A DNA stretch of 7,923 nt from contig DKGK01000082.1 of NCBI GenBank assembly GCA_002453265.1, positions 1 to 7,923 on the forward strand. Reading direction: 5' to 3'. Made by a program: the position numbers and the translations under genes. This document shows, one piece after another, positions 1-6,802 of this stretch (positions within the stretch are counted from its first letter, which is position 1; every line of letters starts with the position of its first letter). The DNA comes from Flavobacteriales bacterium UBA6772 (GTDB lineage Bacteria; Bacteroidota; Bacteroidia; Flavobacteriales; UBA7430). The notes beneath the pieces were generated by a model. It ran no database searches and was not told the DNA's origin. It saw only the letters and a program-made list of their open reading frames with translations.

Positions 1-75
1 AGGACTATTAGATAAGCCCCCTTAATAATAGATTTACTAATTGGCAGTTTTTAATGGATTCAAATCATTGTACAC

Positions 76-108
76 AAAAAAAGAGCTCCATAATGGAGCT
101 CTTTTTTT
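76..108 (-). terminator. Rho-independent terminator of the E1 gene, symmetric and probably bidirectional
   Basis: A perfect inverted repeat has 8-bp G+C-containing arms (GAGCTCCA at 83-90 and TGGAGCTC at 94-101) around a TAA loop. It is flanked by seven A on the left (76-82) and seven T on the right (102-108). Read on the minus strand it lies 17 bp past the E1 stop codon and ends in a run of seven T, as an intrinsic terminator should. Because the A- and T-tracts are symmetric it would also stop a plus-strand transcript entering from the left, which suggests, without proving it, a convergent gene just outside the window. Confidence 0.93.
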
Positions 109-125
109 ATGTATATAAAGTCAAC

Positions 126-2531
126 TTAGTATAAAGTCGGATGTTTTTCGGGGTTTGCTTCATTCATCATAGCGTAAACCTCTTCAAAAATATCATCCGA
201 ACTAGGTTTAGAGAAATAATCGCCATCGGTTCCATATGAAGGACGGTGAGCTTTGGCTGTTAAAGTACGTGGTTCACTATCGAGATGGAAATATGCTTTT
301 TGATCTTCAACTACTTTCTGCATCATATAGGCGGTTGCTCCTCCTGGAACATCCTCGTCGATAAAGAGTACTCTATTGGTTTTCGCAATACTATCAACAA
401 TCTTATGATTAACATCGAAAGGAATTAAAGATTGAACATCGATAACCTCAGAAGAAATACCAACAGATTCTAACTCTTGAGCTGCATCCATAACCAAACG
501 CCAAGTTGAACCATAAGTTACCAAAGTAATATCTGCTCCTTCTTTAGTTGTTTCTGGAACACCTACAGGAGTTCTAAAAGCACCTAAATTCGTTGGCATT
601 TTCTCTTTTAAACGATAACCATTTAAACATTCAATAATTAAAGCTGGATCGTCTGATTCTAGCATCGTATTATAGAATCCTGCTGCTTTGGTCATATTTC
701 TAGGAACTAATACATTTACGCCTCTAAGAGAATTAATAATCATTCCCATTGGGGAGCCCGAATGCCAAATACCTTCTAAACGGTGACCACGTGTACGAAT
801 AATAAGTGGTGCTTTTTGTCCACCTTTAGTTCTATAATGTAGTGTAGCTAAATCATCACTCATTATTTGAATAGCGTACAATAAGTAATCTAAATATTGA
901 ATTTCTGCAATAGGTCGTAAACCACGCATTGCCATTCCTATACCTTGACCCAAAATTGTTGCTTCACGAATACCTACATCCGAAACACGTAATTCACCGT
1001 GCTTCTCTTGTAAACCTTCTAATCCTTGATTTACATCTCCAATATTACCAGAATCTTCACCAAAAATGAGCGTCTCGGGTTTATTGGTAAATATAGCATC
1101 AAAGTTATCGCGAATAATCACACGAGCATCTACCTCATCGACACCGTCATATTCAGGCAAAACCTCATCAATTTTTAAAGACGCAAAATCAGACTCGCTG
1201 TATAAGTGACTGCTGAAACGAATTGCATTAACTTCTTTCTCTTTTTTTAGCCAAGTAACTAAATTCGATTTAGCAGATGAATTCTCCTCTCTTACCAAAC
1301 GCAAAGACTTACGGATTGCATTAAACATATCTTTACGGATAGGTTCAATTTTCTCGCTTAGGTCGTTTGCAAATTTCTCTATAAATACTTTACTAGTGCT
1401 TCCTTCTGCCAATTGTACTAAAAGAGCAGCAACTTCTTTTTGCTCCTCTTTTATAGGATTAATGAATGCTTTCCATGCTTCGCCTTTAGAAACTCTAACT
1501 ACTTTTTTAGACTCTTTAGAAATAAGATCTAAATCTTCTTGGACAGCTAAATTGGATTCTAACATCCACTCCCCCATTTTCTTAATTGGATCGAAATCTA
1601 TTTCCCACTGTAAGCGTTCGGAAGACTTATAACGTTCGTGGGAACCAGAAGTAGAATGTCCTTGTGGTTGCGTAACATCCGAAACATGAATTAAACAAGG
1701 TATATGGTCTTCGCGAGCAAATTTTTCTGCTTTCTGATAGGCTTCAATTAAAGCAGGATAATCCCAACCTTTAACACGGATAATTTCAAATCCAGCTCCT
1801 TTTTCATCTCGTTGAAAACCTTTTAAGATTTCAGAAATGTTCTCTTTTGTAGTTTGGTATTTTGCAGGAACAGAAATTCCGTACCCATCATCCCAAACAG
1901 ACATTAACATAGGAACCTGTAAAACTCCAGCGGCATTTATAGTTTCAAAAAAAGGACCTTCAGAAGTACTGGCATTACCAATAGTACCAAAAGCAATTTC
2001 GTTCCCCTTATTAGAGAATGAAGACCAATTTTGTAAATATTTATTATTACGAAAAATTTTAGAAGCTTGTGCTAAACCTAATAAACGAGGCATTTGCCCA
2101 GATGTACAAGAAATATCAGCAGATGAATTTTTCATCTCCATTAAATTCTTCCAAGTACCATCTTCATTTAAACTACGTGTAGCAAAATGCCCTCCCATTT
2201 GGCGGCCTCCAGATGCTGGTTCTTCTGCAATTTCTGTATGACCATATAAAGCAGCAAACATTTCTTGAATTGACATTTGATCAATAGCCATCATAAAAGT
2301 TTGATCGCGGTAATAACCAGAACGGAAATCTCCGTTTCTGAATACTTTAGCCATCGCAATTTGAGCGAGCTCTTTTCCGTCTCCAAAAATCCCAAACTTT
2401 GCTTTCCCAGTCAAAACCTCACGGCGGCCAAGTAAACTAGCTTCACGACTTTCGCAAGCCAAACGATAATCTGCTAAGACTTCTAAACGGAAATCTTCAA
2501 ATGATAATTTTTTGTTTTTTGATGAAGCCAT
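126..2531 (-). CDS. 2-oxoacid dehydrogenase complex E1 component, fused alpha and beta subunits (branched-chain type likely)
   Basis: This 801-residue protein is a thiamine-diphosphate E1 that decarboxylates a 2-oxoacid and transfers the acyl group to the lipoyl arm of E2. The alpha half (about 1-320) has YRDQ at 74-77, SGGRQMGGHF at 107-116, the cofactor/metal motif starting GTIGNASTSEG (182-192) and ending DDGYGIS (214-220), and the H292-S293 loop. A charged, probably helical linker of about 130 residues follows. The beta half (about 470-801) has GED at 491-493, the expected catalytic Glu E523 in VGIREATILGQGIG, H590, and EDVPGG at 726-731. Separate alpha and beta chains of about 330-400 residues are usual elsewhere, but fused forms are common in Bacteroidota. 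The GRQM and YRD motifs favour a branched-chain 2-oxoacid over pyruvate; this is inference, and no E2 or E3 gene is nearby. The metal motif is unusual: GNA...DDG replaces GDG...NNG. The ATG at 2531 is chosen because it lies 30 bp downstream of a TAnnTTTG box and opens a typical N-terminus. Confidence 0.93.
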   Translation of the reverse strand: MASSKNKKLSFEDFRLEVLADYRLACESREASLLGRREVLTGKAKFGIFGDGKELAQIAMAKVFRNGDFRSGYYRDQTFMMAIDQMSIQEMFAALYGHTEIAEEPASGGRQMGGHFATRSLNEDGTWKNLMEMKNSSADISCTSGQMPRLLGLAQASKIFRNNKYLQNWSSFSNKGNEIAFGTIGNASTSEGPFFETINAAGVLQVPMLMSVWDDGYGISVPAKYQTTKENISEILKGFQRDEKGAGFEIIRVKGWDYPALIEAYQKAEKFAREDHIPCLIHVSDVTQPQGHSTSGSHERYKSSERLQWEIDFDPIKKMGEWMLESNLAVQEDLDLISKESKKVVRVSKGEAWKAFINPIKEEQKEVAALLVQLAEGSTSKVFIEKFANDLSEKIEPIRKDMFNAIRKSLRLVREENSSAKSNLVTWLKKEKEVNAIRFSSHLYSESDFASLKIDEVLPEYDGVDEVDARVIIRDNFDAIFTNKPETLIFGEDSGNIGDVNQGLEGLQEKHGELRVSDVGIREATILGQGIGMAMRGLRPIAEIQYLDYLLYAIQIMSDDLATLHYRTKGGQKAPLIIRTRGHRLEGIWHSGSPMGMIINSLRGVNVLVPRNMTKAAGFYNTMLESDDPALIIECLNGYRLKEKMPTNLGAFRTPVGVPETTKEGADITLVTYGSTWRLVMDAAQELESVGISSEVIDVQSLIPFDVNHKIVDSIAKTNRVLFIDEDVPGGATAYMMQKVVEDQKAYFHLDSEPRTLTAKAHRPSYGTDGDYFSKPSSDDIFEEVYAMMNEANPEKHPTLY

Positions 2532-2561
2532 AGATAATATATTGTGTCAATTAAATTCGAA

Positions 2562-2569
2562 CAAATTTA
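2562..2569 (-). promoter_or_regulatory. Bacteroidota -7 promoter box for the E1 gene
   Basis: Reads TAAATTTG on the minus strand, an exact match to the Bacteroidota primary-sigma -7 consensus TAnnTTTG. It lies 30 bp before the E1 start codon, leaving a leader of roughly 25 nt. No TTG is found 17-23 bp further upstream, so the -33 part is weak or absent. It suggests that E1 can be transcribed independently of the cysteine desulfurase upstream. Confidence 0.5.
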
Positions 2570-2587
2570 CTAAAAATTGGTGATTTT

Positions 2588-2604
2588 GATTCTTACTAGT
2601 AATC
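2588..2604. promoter_or_regulatory. Palindrome upstream of the E1 promoter, possible regulator site
   Basis: TTACTAGTAA (2593-2602) is a perfect 10-bp palindrome, and GATT (2588-2591) and AATC (2601-2604) extend the symmetry imperfectly. Its centre is about 40 bp upstream of the start site predicted from the -7 box, the usual place for an activator touching polymerase. In AT-rich DNA such a palindrome can arise by chance, so this is only a candidate. Confidence 0.25.
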
Positions 2605-2610
2605 AACTAA

Positions 2611-3744
2611 TTACGAATACAAACTTACAAGTGAATCTACCGCATAATCAATCTCTTCTTTAGTGTTAAACCTAGAAAAAGAAAAACGTATTGTAGGTCT
2701 ATCGATTGGTGCTTCTATACCTGCCAATACATGAGAACCTGTATTTGCTCCTGAAGTACATGCAGAACCGCCAGAACAAGCAATTCCCATAATATCCATA
2801 TTAAACAATAACATAGAAGCAATTTCTGAAGGTGGTAAAGAAACGCTCAAAATAGTGTACAAACTTCTAGCAAAATTTGAACTATCGGCATTATATCTCA
2901 CTCCTTCAATAGAATTATTTAATCGTATAATCATATGTTCTTTAAGAGCCGAAACATAATTTTGATGTTCTTCTAAATTTTCAAAGGCAACATCCATAGC
3001 TTTAGACAAACCTACAATTCCGTAAACATTTTCTGTGCCACCACGCATATTACGTTCTTGAGCACCTCCATGAATAATAGGATTTACTTGAACATTGTTA
3101 TTAACATATAAAAACCCAATTCCTTTAGGTCCGTGGAACTTGTGTGCTGAACAGGTTAAAAAGTGAACCTTGTCGATAATTTTCAAATCGAATTTATAAT
3201 GCGCCATGGTCTGTACACTATCCGAATGGAAAATAGCTCCGTATTGTTCACATATTTGAGAGACCTGCTCAAGTGGTAATAAATTCCCTACCTCGTTATT
3301 TGCATGCATCAAAGTTACTAATGACTTAGAATTCACAGACAATAATTGCTCTAAATGTTGTAAATCTACATGGCCATTTTCATCTAAATGAACATAAGAT
3401 ATAGTTACTAAACCATCCTCTTTTAACCTCTCTACGGTATGTCCAACTGCGTGATGCTCTATAGTAGAAGTAATAATATGCTTTACCCCCAAATCATTTA
3501 CAGCACATTGAATCGCCATATTATCAGCTTCTGTACCTCCAGATGTAAAAAATATTTCTCCTGGTAAGCAGTTTAAATGCTTGGCAACGTTTTTTCTAGC
3601 ACGCTCTATTAAGGCCTTTATCTTACGACCAAACGAATGTGTTGAAGAAGGATTTCCAAAACCATCTTTTAAAACTGGCAACATAGCCTCAAAAACTTTT
3701 GGGTCTATTGGTGTTGTAGCTGCGTTATCTAGAAAAACTTTCAT
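2611..3744 (-). CDS. Cysteine desulfurase, group I (IscS/NifS family)
   Basis: A cytosolic PLP enzyme of 377 residues that takes sulfur from L-cysteine as an enzyme-bound persulfide, giving alanine, for Fe-S cluster assembly or tRNA thiolation. The N-terminal LDNAATTP (5-12) is the family hallmark. TSGGTEADN (67-75), H97, HANNEVG (147-153), D175 and Q178 line the cofactor site; K202 in SAHKFHGPKG is the Schiff-base lysine, and RGGTENV (234-240) follows. C329 in GSACTSG (326-332) is the persulfide cysteine, and this form of the loop marks group I rather than SufS-type group II. A second cysteine, C323, lies six residues before it. Length is normal for the family (about 380-405). No iscU, sufU or mnmA is adjacent, so the sulfur acceptor cannot be told. 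It starts 48 bp after the phosphohexomutase with no terminator or exact -7 box between, so the two are probably co-transcribed. Confidence 0.94.
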   Translation of the reverse strand: MKVFLDNAATTPIDPKVFEAMLPVLKDGFGNPSSTHSFGRKIKALIERARKNVAKHLNCLPGEIFFTSGGTEADNMAIQCAVNDLGVKHIITSTIEHHAVGHTVERLKEDGLVTISYVHLDENGHVDLQHLEQLLSVNSKSLVTLMHANNEVGNLLPLEQVSQICEQYGAIFHSDSVQTMAHYKFDLKIIDKVHFLTCSAHKFHGPKGIGFLYVNNNVQVNPIIHGGAQERNMRGGTENVYGIVGLSKAMDVAFENLEEHQNYVSALKEHMIIRLNNSIEGVRYNADSSNFARSLYTILSVSLPPSEIASMLLFNMDIMGIACSGGSACTSGANTGSHVLAGIEAPIDRPTIRFSFSRFNTKEEIDYAVDSLVSLYS

Positions 3745-3792
3745 ATTTTGAACTTAAAATCTTAAAGAATCATTAACAAATAATAAACGAAA

Positions 3793-5172
3793 TCAATCTT
3801 TAATTAAATTAATTTCATTTATTATTCTTTGTGCCAATTGATTAGCTTTAGACGAGCTAATACTCTCAGTATAAACTCTAATAATAGGTTCTGTATTCGA
3901 TTTTCGAAGATGTACCCATTCGTTAGAAAAATTAATTTTGACTCCATCAATTGTATTCACATCTTCCTTAGCATATCTTTTAGCCATAACAGAAAGGATA
4001 TTATCTACATCTATATCTGGAGTTAGCTGAATTTTTTGCTTGGACATATAATAGTTGGTGTACTGCTTTCTTAATTCAGAACAACTAACTTTAGATTGCG
4101 CCAAATGTGTTAAAAATAAAGCGATACCAACCAAAGAATCTCTTCCATAATGAAGCTCTGGGTAGATAATCCCACCATTTCCTTCTCCACCAATTGGAGA
4201 ATTAACTTCCTTCATTTTTGTTACTACATTAACTTCTCCTACAGCAGAAGCGTGGTAATTAACACTATGCTTAACACTTACATCTTTTAATGCTCTAGTA
4301 GATGATAAGTTGGATACGGTATCGCCTTTTTGAGTTTTCAAAACATGATCTGCAACGGCAACTAAAGTATATTCTTCGCCAAACAAAGAACCGTCTTCGG
4401 AAACTATAGCTAATCTATCTACATCAGGGTCAACTACAAAACCAATATCAGAACATGTTTCTTTTACAAGAGAACATAAGTCGTGTAAATGTTCTGGCAA
4501 AGGTTCTGGATTATGAGGAAACTTACCGTTTGGCTCACAATATAATTTCACAACCTCTACGCCCATTTGCTCTAATAAAGCAGGTATGTATATTCCTCCT
4601 GTTGAATTTACAGCGTCAATAACAGCTTTAAAATTTGCCTTTTTAACTAGATTTACATCAACAGTAGAAAGTGCCAAGACAGCGTCTATATGGATTTGTA
4701 AATAATCTTTTTTAATTGTAAAACCCAAATCATCTACTTGAGCGAAATTAAATGCTTCGTTTTCTGCAATAGAAAGTATTTCAGCACCATCTGCTGCAGA
4801 AACGAATTCGCCTTTTTCGTTTAATAATTTTAAAGCATTCCATTGCTTAGGATTATGACTAGCAGTAAGAATAATCCCACCATTTGCATTTTCTAAAGGA
4901 ACAGCAACTTCTACGGTAGGAGTAGTACTTAAACCTAAATCAATTACATTAATACCTAAAGAAAGTAAGCTACACTGAACTAATTCTTGAACAATTGCCC
5001 CAGACATACGTGCATCTCTTCCAACCACAACTTTCAGATAACCCGAGGTTCTATTTTTCAACCACATACCATAGGCAGATGCGAATTTAACTACATCTAA
5101 AGGAGTTAAATTATCGCCTATAGAACCACCAATAGTTCCTCTAATTCCTGAAATTGATTTTATAAGTGTCAT
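3793..5172 (-). CDS. glmM: Phosphoglucosamine mutase / phosphomannomutase family protein (probable GlmM)
   Basis: A 459-residue alpha-D-phosphohexomutase. In Bacteroidota this type normally serves as GlmM, converting glucosamine-6-phosphate to glucosamine-1-phosphate for UDP-GlcNAc, peptidoglycan and lipid A. The N-terminal SISGIRGTIGG (6-16) is typical. The phosphoserine loop is TASHNP (103-108) with catalytic S105; the metal loop is DPDVDR (248-253); the sugar-specificity loop is GEGNGG (329-334); the phosphate-binding loop is RKSNTEP (423-429). All four domains are complete and the length fits. The specificity and phosphate loops differ from the classic GlmM GEQSGH and RPSGTEP forms and look more like archaeal or PMM/PGM-type enzymes, so the substrate (glucosamine, mannose or glucose phosphate) is not settled by sequence. 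It is the first gene of the leftward unit; the ATG lies about 17 bp from a -7 box in an A/T-rich leader. Confidence 0.85.
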   Translation of the reverse strand: MTLIKSISGIRGTIGGSIGDNLTPLDVVKFASAYGMWLKNRTSGYLKVVVGRDARMSGAIVQELVQCSLLSLGINVIDLGLSTTPTVEVAVPLENANGGIILTASHNPKQWNALKLLNEKGEFVSAADGAEILSIAENEAFNFAQVDDLGFTIKKDYLQIHIDAVLALSTVDVNLVKKANFKAVIDAVNSTGGIYIPALLEQMGVEVVKLYCEPNGKFPHNPEPLPEHLHDLCSLVKETCSDIGFVVDPDVDRLAIVSEDGSLFGEEYTLVAVADHVLKTQKGDTVSNLSSTRALKDVSVKHSVNYHASAVGEVNVVTKMKEVNSPIGGEGNGGIIYPELHYGRDSLVGIALFLTHLAQSKVSCSELRKQYTNYYMSKQKIQLTPDIDVDNILSVMAKRYAKEDVNTIDGVKINFSNEWVHLRKSNTEPIIRVYTESISSSKANQLAQRIINEINLIKD

Positions 5173-5182
5173 AAAAAATTTA

Positions 5183-5218
5183 TTTTTGCAAATATATAAA
5201 ATTGAACTACTATATTTG
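5183..5218 (+). promoter_or_regulatory. Candidate plus-strand promoter with -33 and -7 elements, distal to the TPR gene
   Basis: TTTTTG (5183-5188) is followed after 22 bp by TATATTTG (5211-5218), fitting the Bacteroidota TTG-N17-23-TAnnTTTG pattern. It points toward the TPR operon and would give a leader of about 185 nt before the ATG at 5409. Its -33 part touches the leftward -7 box at 5189-5196, so the two promoters could not both be occupied. A perfect GATAATTATC palindrome (5227-5236) lies at the expected start site. Confidence 0.4.
5189..5196 (-). promoter_or_regulatory. Bacteroidota -7 promoter box for the glmM-cysteine desulfurase unit
   Basis: Reads TATATTTG on the minus strand, an exact TAnnTTTG match, 16 bp before the glmM start codon; this implies a very short leader. 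No TTG lies at the -33 distance. The box forms one arm of a perfect 9-bp inverted repeat (GCAAATATA at 5188-5196, TATATTTGC at 5211-5219, 14-bp spacer) whose other arm is the -7 box of a rightward promoter. Confidence 0.5.
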
Positions 5219-5322
5219 CTTCGATTGATAATTATCTCTAAGTCATATAAAACACTATAATCCTTGAGGATACTAACTTTTTGAACAACATAAGTACTGT
5301 GTATTTATTTGTGAATAAGTTA

Positions 5323-5345
5323 AGTTAATTCAAGTACAATTAACT
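5323..5345. promoter_or_regulatory. 8-bp inverted repeat upstream of the TPR operon, possible operator
   Basis: AGTTAATT (5323-5330) and AATTAACT (5338-5345) form a perfect dyad around a 7-bp spacer. It sits about 45-70 bp upstream of the start site predicted from the -7 box at 5379-5386, a normal place for an activator. It lacks G+C content and a T-tract, so it is not a terminator. The sequence is AT-rich and chance is not excluded. Confidence 0.3.
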
Positions 5346-5378
5346 CTAATTTATACTACTTTTAATTAACATGTATTG

Positions 5379-5386
5379 TACTTTTG
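5379..5386 (+). promoter_or_regulatory. Bacteroidota -7 promoter box of the TPR operon
   Basis: TACTTTTG matches TAnnTTTG exactly and lies 22 bp before the ATG at 5409, giving a predicted start site near 5391-5394. No TTG occurs 17-23 bp upstream. If used, transcription begins downstream of the possible TTG start at 5376, which decides the start of the TPR gene in favour of the ATG at 5409. Confidence 0.5.
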
Positions 5387-5408
5387 CAGGAGCTATTTTA
5401 AACTAAAT

Positions 5409-6797
5409 ATGAAGGAAGAACCATTTAAAAATCAAAATAAAATTAATGCTCTTGTAGAGCGTTATGAGAAAATGTTGCAAGGAGAATTCCAATGTTTTTT
5501 TGATTCCTATGAATTTGAAGACATTGTAGAGTATTATATTGACAATGGGCAACTTGGCGAAGCTATGACTAGTATGGATATTGCTTCGGAGCAGTACCCA
5601 TATACTGCCAACTTTTTAATTAAAAAAGCCCAAATACTTACAATTTTAGAGCGCCTCAAAGAAGCAGAAACAAACCTAGAACTAGCACAAGTATTAGAAC
5701 CAAGCAATGTGGATTTACACATAGCAAAAGGCTCTATTTTGTCGAAGCAAAAAAAACACCATAAAGCATTAAAACTATTTCATACAGCCCAAACATTGTC
5801 AGATGAGCCAATAGAAATACTTCCCTTTATCGCTTTCGAACACCAGTGTTTAGGTCAATTTCAAGATGCTATAAAGTACCTTTCAGAGTTTCTATTTGAG
5901 GAACCAGAAGACGATATTGCTCTTTTTAACATTGCTTATTGTTACGAAAGACTTGATGCATATAAGGACGCTATAAAATTTTTCTATAACCTAGTAGATA
6001 AAGCTCCTTACAACGAAATTAACTGGTATCAACTTGGCTTATTTTACAATAAATCTAAAGATTATAACAGGGCTGTTTGGGCCTTAGATTATGCACTATT
6101 AATAGATGAATGCTTTACAGCAGGATATCACGAAAAAGCGAGAAGTTTAACTCAATTAGGAGAGCCTAAAGAAGCAATAAAAACATACCTACTTACTTTT
6201 CCTTTTGAAGAACCTACAGGATACACTTATCTCAAAATTGGACTTTGCTATAAGGATTTAGCTTCTTTTAAACAAGCCATTAGGTATTTCACAAAATCGT
6301 GTCATCAAGACCCACAGCTATCCGAGGCATGGTTGGAAACTGGCTTATGTTATGATGCATTAGGAGCTACAGAAGAAGCTTTACACCACATTAATAAAGC
6401 ACTTAACTTAAGTCCTAATGACCTAGAATATCTTTATATTCAAACTGGTATTTACAAAAAAATAGAACTTTATGCTGAAGCAGATTTAGGCTACCAAAAA
6501 CTGATAGAGTTAGGATGTGATTCACCTGCAATATGGCTTGAATATGCAAATTTAATTTTCTCTTTAAACGAAATAGAAGATTCTATCAACCTTTTAAAAC
6601 AAGGCTTAAAACAAAATAAAAATCATATTGATTTACTTTTCAATTTGGGAGCTTATTCTTTCCTTGCGGGAGAATTAACTAATGCGAAAAAGTATTTACA
6701 AAAAGCGAATTCGTTAGACCCTATAGCTATAAACTTGCTTTATGAGTCCATGCCCCAATTAGAAAACAACGAAGACTTTAAACAACTTTTAAAATAA
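5409..6797 (+). CDS. TPR solenoid protein, cytoplasmic, unknown partner
   Basis: A 462-residue protein made almost wholly of tetratricopeptide repeats. Counting from M1, the units follow at exact 34-residue spacing (about 32, 66, 100, 134, 168, 202, 236, 270, 304, 338, 372 and 406), roughly twelve repeats. Clear examples are DDIALFNIAYCYERLDAYKDA (from 168), NWYQLGLFYNKSKDYNRA (205-222) and AWLETGLCYDALGATEEA (307-324). No signal peptide, membrane segment or enzymatic domain is visible, so it should act as an intracellular scaffold or adaptor. Its partner cannot be told; being first in the operon and 5 bp before the ComA-like gene suggests a link with those products. An in-frame TTG at 5376 would add 11 residues (MYFCRSYFKLN) but overlaps the -7 promoter box, so the ATG is preferred. 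Proteins of this kind are called only by their repeats, and I do not recognise a specific function. Confidence 0.88.
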   Translation: MKEEPFKNQNKINALVERYEKMLQGEFQCFFDSYEFEDIVEYYIDNGQLGEAMTSMDIASEQYPYTANFLIKKAQILTILERLKEAETNLELAQVLEPSNVDLHIAKGSILSKQKKHHKALKLFHTAQTLSDEPIEILPFIAFEHQCLGQFQDAIKYLSEFLFEEPEDDIALFNIAYCYERLDAYKDAIKFFYNLVDKAPYNEINWYQLGLFYNKSKDYNRAVWALDYALLIDECFTAGYHEKARSLTQLGEPKEAIKTYLLTFPFEEPTGYTYLKIGLCYKDLASFKQAIRYFTKSCHQDPQLSEAWLETGLCYDALGATEEALHHINKALNLSPNDLEYLYIQTGIYKKIELYAEADLGYQKLIELGCDSPAIWLEYANLIFSLNEIEDSINLLKQGLKQNKNHIDLLFNLGAYSFLAGELTNAKKYLQKANSLDPIAINLLYESMPQLENNEDFKQLLK

Positions 6798-6802
6798 ACA
6801 AC

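Noticed and set aside
1..75. Possible end of a plus-strand gene entering from the left
   Set aside because: All three plus frames stop within the first 25 bases and too few residues are visible to identify anything; the symmetric terminator is only indirect support.
1396..1632. Plus-strand open frame of 78 codons
   Set aside because: Lies wholly antisense within the E1 linker region; composition is low in typical protein features and no motif is recognisable. It is a shadow of the E1 gene.
1837..2241. Plus-strand open frame of 134 codons
   Set aside because: Lies antisense to the conserved cofactor-binding part of E1, whose reading frame is clearly the real one; no start context or motif supports it.
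3745..3792. Promoter or terminator between the phosphohexomutase and cysteine desulfurase
   Set aside because: Only a near-match with wrong spacing (TATTATTTG on the minus strand) and no hairpin with a T-tract; read-through from the upstream gene is the simpler view.
3829..4026. Plus-strand open frame of 65 codons
   Set aside because: Antisense to the C-terminal domain of the phosphohexomutase, Cys/Ser/Ile-rich without any domain, no promoter box.
5371..5406. 11-codon frame (MYCTFAGAILN) just before the TPR gene, considered as a leader peptide
   Set aside because: It overlaps the best -7 box of the operon and has no regulatory codon run or attenuator hairpin; kept only as an alternative within the start-site finding.
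5173..5408. Riboswitch or small RNA in the divergent intergenic region
   Set aside because: The dyads are short and AT-rich, no known riboswitch core is recognisable, and there is no intrinsic terminator that would end a small RNA.
5534..5722. Minus-strand open frame of 62 codons
   Set aside because: Antisense to the first TPR units, which are unmistakable in the other frame.
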